Below, in pieces: positions 61,640 through 64,000 of a stretch of 64,000 nucleotides of DNA. The notes beneath the pieces are model-generated. The model was not told where the DNA came from. It saw only the letters and a program-made list of their open reading frames with translations, and searched no databases. Made by a program: the position numbers and the translations under genes. Every line of letters begins with the position of its first letter. The first letter of the stretch is position 1. Location of the stretch: positions 118,064 to 182,063 of the forward strand of contig JAIQFH010000007.1 in the NCBI GenBank assembly GCA_020073385.1. The letters run 5' to 3'. This stretch comes from Terriglobia bacterium (GTDB lineage Bacteria; Acidobacteriota; Terriglobia; Terriglobales; Acidobacteriaceae).

Positions 61640-62725
61640 ATGACACGCATGGCCCTGCGGTTTGCGTTGGCAGTGAGTGCGACCTTCATGCTCGCGGCGT
61701 GCGCGACCATTGGTCCACCACAACCGCCCTCATTGGGACTGCCCAAGCCGCCCACGGACTTACGGGCCTCGCGCAAGGGAGATCGCGTCAACCTCACCTG
61801 GACGATTCCGACCATGACGACCGATCGCGAGACCCTCCGCAGCCTTGGCCCAACGCGGATTTGTCGGGGGCTCGAGGAATTGAACGCCTGCAACACTCCG
61901 GTCGGCGAGATCAAAACTCCCACACCGCAGGGCAAGGCTGACTCTGCTCCGAAGCCTCAAGCCTCGTACACAGACACACTTCCCCAGCAACTGGAAAGCG
62001 ACGATCCTTCCGCATTCATTACTTATGCTGCTCAGGTGCTGAATCGAGAAGGCCGGGCCGCGGGGCTCTCCAATCAGGTTCATGTCCCGCTGGCCCGTAC
62101 GTTGGCTCCTCCGCATGATTTTCGGGCGCGCCTCGTCAAGGAGGGAGTGCAGCTGAGCTGGGTCGGTGAAACCGTTTCGGTGGCACCGGCGAATGTGCAA
62201 TACGTTTACCGGGTCTACCGCCGTGTAGAAGGCAACAACGAGCGAGCGCTTGCTGGAGAAACTCCCGTCGGCGCCGAAACCAGCTTCACCATTACCGATT
62301 CAAACATCGAGTGGGAAAAGACCTACTACTACCACGCAGAAACAGTCACGCTGATTCACCGGGCAAACAAGTCTCTGGAAGTCGAGGGCGATGACACGCC
62401 AGAGGTCAAGGTCTTCGCCGACGATTTGTTCCCTCCCGCGGTTCCTACAGAACTGCAGGCCGTGTTCTCCGGTCCGGGGCAGAAGCCCTTCATCGATCTA
62501 GTATGGGCCCCAGTCACGGACGCAGATCTCGCCGGATATAACGTCTACCGCCGTGAAGAAGGAACGACGACTCCTGTAAAGTTGAATGCGGACTTGATCA
62601 AGGCTCCGGCCTACCGCGACGAGAATGTGGCGCCGCAGAGGAAATACTTTTATTCGGTTTCGGCTGTCGACCTTCGCGGAAACGAGAGCGCGAGGTCGGA
62701 AGAGGCAAGCGAAGCGGTACCGTAA
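61640..62725 (+). CDS. Lipoprotein with fibronectin type III domains
   Basis: This 361-residue envelope lipoprotein has a signal peptide with lipobox LAAC (residues about 18-21, Cys lipidated). About three Fn3-like domains follow: about 37-150 (PPTDLRASRKGDRVNLTWTIP), 155-265 (PHDFRARLVKEGVQLSWVG ... VYRVYRRVE) and 270-358 (VPTELQAVFSGPGQKPFIDLVWAPVTDADLAGYNVYRREEGTT...YFYSVSAVDLRGNES). It probably binds carbohydrate or acts as a spacer; no catalytic part is seen. Confidence 0.87.
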   Translation: MTRMALRFALAVSATFMLAACATIGPPQPPSLGLPKPPTDLRASRKGDRVNLTWTIPTMTTDRETLRSLGPTRICRGLEELNACNTPVGEIKTPTPQGKADSAPKPQASYTDTLPQQLESDDPSAFITYAAQVLNREGRAAGLSNQVHVPLARTLAPPHDFRARLVKEGVQLSWVGETVSVAPANVQYVYRVYRRVEGNNERALAGETPVGAETSFTITDSNIEWEKTYYYHAETVTLIHRANKSLEVEGDDTPEVKVFADDLFPPAVPTELQAVFSGPGQKPFIDLVWAPVTDADLAGYNVYRREEGTTTPVKLNADLIKAPAYRDENVAPQRKYFYSVSAVDLRGNESARSEEASEAVP

Positions 62726-62726
62726 C

Positions 62727-62798
62727 GAGCAATGAGCGATGAGCAGTGAGTGATCCGAGTTCGCTCATAGCTCACGGCACATTGCTCACATCTCATTT
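62727..62798. repeat. Heptad-period inverted repeat (GAGCAAT word)
   Basis: The left arm 62728-62752 (GAGCAAT, GAGCGAT, GAGCAGT, GAGTGAT) pairs imperfectly with the right arm 62762-62797 (CGCTCATAGCTCACGG ... ATTGCTCACATCTCATT). It starts 2 nt after the lipoprotein stop. Confidence 0.8.
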
Positions 62799-62812
62799 GC
62801 GAGAAAGGGATC

Positions 62813-63613
62813 ATGAAATATTGCAGGTTTCATTGGAATGGCGAAGCTCACTACGGACTGGTCGAATCGGTTGCGGGGCGCGATTCGATTGTGCGCCTCC
62901 TGCTCACCCCGCCAGAAGAAGCTGACGGCGACATGGAAAGCTTGCGCACCCGGCGCATCGAAGCCATTCCTCTCGCGGACGCGACCTTGTTGCCTCCAGT
63001 GCGGCCTTCAAAGATCGTGTGCGTGGGGCGCAACTATCGAGAGCACGCGGCTGAACTGGGACACGAAGTGCCGACCGAGCCACTGATTTTTTTGAAGGCC
63101 ACCTCGGCGCTGCTGGCCCCGGGAGGGACAGTCCGCCGTCCTAAGCTCTCGCAGCGCGTCGATCACGAAGGCGAACTCGGAGTCGTCATCGGCAAGACTT
63201 GTTATCAGCCGGCTCCCGATGCCGACATTCGCCAGTACATCCTGGGCTATACCTGCGTGAACGATGTGACCGCGCGCGACCTGCAGAATAAAGACGGCCA
63301 GTGGAGCCGGGCCAAGGGCTTCGATACTTTCTGCCCCGTAGGTCCGCTGGTCACCGACGAAATTGATCCGTGGACGGGAATCGGCGTCGAAACTCGCGTG
63401 AACGGCGACATACGGCAGCAGGGTAATACCCGCGACTTCATCTTCGCGCTGGACACGGTGATCCGCTATATCGCGCAGGCGATGACTTTGTTTCCGGGGG
63501 ATCTGATTCCCAGCGGCACCCCTTCGGGGGTCGGACCGGTTGTTGCAGGAGATGTTATGGAGGTCAGCGTCGAGGGAGTGGGGACGTTGAAGAATCCCGT
63601 CGCGGACGAATAG
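62813..63613 (+). CDS. Fumarylacetoacetate hydrolase-family protein
   Basis: This 266-residue cytoplasmic hydrolase/isomerase has an N-terminal small domain. The FAH core follows with IVCVGRNYREHAAELGHEVPTEPLIFLK, metal-site Glu residues in DHEGELGVVIGK (about 123-134), Asp in YTCVNDVTARDLQNKDGQWSRAKGFDTFCPVGP, and GDLIPSGTPSGVGPV. Family members cleave C-C bonds of 2-oxo acids (fumarylpyruvate, acylpyruvates) or isomerise 2-hydroxyhepta-dienedioates. Substrate is not decidable here. Confidence 0.92.
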   Translation: MKYCRFHWNGEAHYGLVESVAGRDSIVRLLLTPPEEADGDMESLRTRRIEAIPLADATLLPPVRPSKIVCVGRNYREHAAELGHEVPTEPLIFLKATSALLAPGGTVRRPKLSQRVDHEGELGVVIGKTCYQPAPDADIRQYILGYTCVNDVTARDLQNKDGQWSRAKGFDTFCPVGPLVTDEIDPWTGIGVETRVNGDIRQQGNTRDFIFALDTVIRYIAQAMTLFPGDLIPSGTPSGVGPVVAGDVMEVSVEGVGTLKNPVADE

Positions 63614-64000
63614 CCGTGCCTTTTAAAAAACCCAGTTTCCTTCCGGACCGCCAAAATGAGGGGGATGTGCCAGATTGGCAACAATGGTGGCGGAATCAGG
63701 GGCCGGATAACGCGCAAAGCAATTTACGGCGTTGTAACCGGGATTGTCCAGAGTTCCTTTCGAGAAGCCGCCATGAAGCTGAGTGACCAGCGGTCAAAAC
63801 GTTCTATAAAAAGGGATGTCAAGAAAAAAAGCTCCGCCTCGACTGGAGGCGAGATTTCTTTCTCGAGATCCAGCCCACTGAAGTTTCACTTCTCTGGAGA
63901 AGTTTGGCTTGTTGTCCATTTTCGTGAGTTTCTCTGCTGCTGGTGACGCCGCCGTCGAGTTTAAAGAGAGCAGCAAGCGAGCTGGTTGCTTCCGAGGCAG
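63614..64000. other. 387-nt region at the right edge, no gene recognised
   Basis: The region is more AT-rich than the genes before it. It contains a TTGACA-like motif on the minus strand near 63818-63823 and CGCCTCGACTGGAGGCG (a CGCCTC/GAGGCG hairpin) near 63837-63853. An open frame from GTG 63924 runs off the edge, but its 25 codons show no recognisable family. Confidence 0.4.

Noticed and set aside
63656..63946. 96-codon plus-strand frame at the right edge
   Set aside because: Low-complexity composition, no ribosome-binding site and no family similarity; the region is AT-richer and probably non-coding.

Overview
The window looks like a chromosomal segment of an acidobacterium, most likely class Terriglobia and of the Koribacter / Sulfotelmatobacter kind. 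The composition is moderately GC-rich. There is a large duplicated MacB/FtsX-type permease with no ABC ATPase beside it (25824-28358), the 'acidobacterial duplicated orphan permease' type. There is a DUF2934 small protein, many secreted TPR and beta-propeller proteins, and an unusual load of palindromic intergenic repeats. Species-level placement is inference. No rRNA, tRNA, CRISPR array, phage, integrase or transposase gene was seen.

Layout. 1-4552 (minus): mannose/GDP-mannose supply genes (phosphohexomutase 5' part, manC, manA), then a PLP aminotransferase overlapping coaD. 4820-7895 (minus): recA and a tandem ThyX-like protein. 8107-20000 (plus): fabG, GNAT, dienelactone hydrolase, XRE regulator, GyrI-like protein, an MXAN_5187-type protein, purH, a large TPR protein, a frameshifted GNAT, a dGTPase-like HD protein and a duplicated secreted protein. 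20147-28358: TPR protein, M20 peptidase (minus), OmpA-like protein, MgtC/DUF4010 membrane protein and the orphan permease. 28479-31739 (minus): a two-gene unit of secreted beta-propeller proteins. 31841-32551 (plus): a deiodinase-like selenoprotein with an in-frame TGA. 32548-37634 (minus): branched-chain amino acid genes in the order ilvC-ilvB-ACT subunit-ilvD. 37936-40909 (plus): PPK2, TetR regulator, cupin and two small proteins. 41012-46017 (minus): a small protein, a ferredoxin-NADP reductase-like protein and mfd. 46122-57851: YjbR, GH31 glucosidase, DoxX, S9 peptidase, a three-part membrane fusion coupled to an uncharacterised protein, a DDAH-like hydrolase and a receiver-PilZ protein. 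58125-63613 (plus): hslV-hslU, a class III aminotransferase, a fibronectin-type lipoprotein and an FAH-family hydrolase.

Most important result. At 31841-32551 a single reading frame is interrupted only by TGA at 32153-32155. The surrounding sequence reads FGSYT-[TGA]-PPF, followed by [13 protein letters not shown] and [13 protein letters not shown], which are the signatures of the iodothyronine deiodinase family. A short GC stem with a GGU loop starts 11 nt after the TGA and has the position expected of a bacterial SECIS. Standard gene calling would split or discard this gene.

Second result. The intergenic regions carry several classes of inverted repeat. The most striking class has arms made of degenerate 7-nt words in tandem (for example CTAGAAG, GGACCTC, GATTTCA, GAGCAAT). 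The word differs between loci, but the period and hairpin architecture are the same. A related class has 9-nt words (CACAGAGGA). There are also REP-like double hairpins (GACAGCCG-CCT-CGGCTGTC followed by GTCGAGC-GAA-GCTCGAC), a roughly 120-nt composite cruciform and a MITE-like palindrome.
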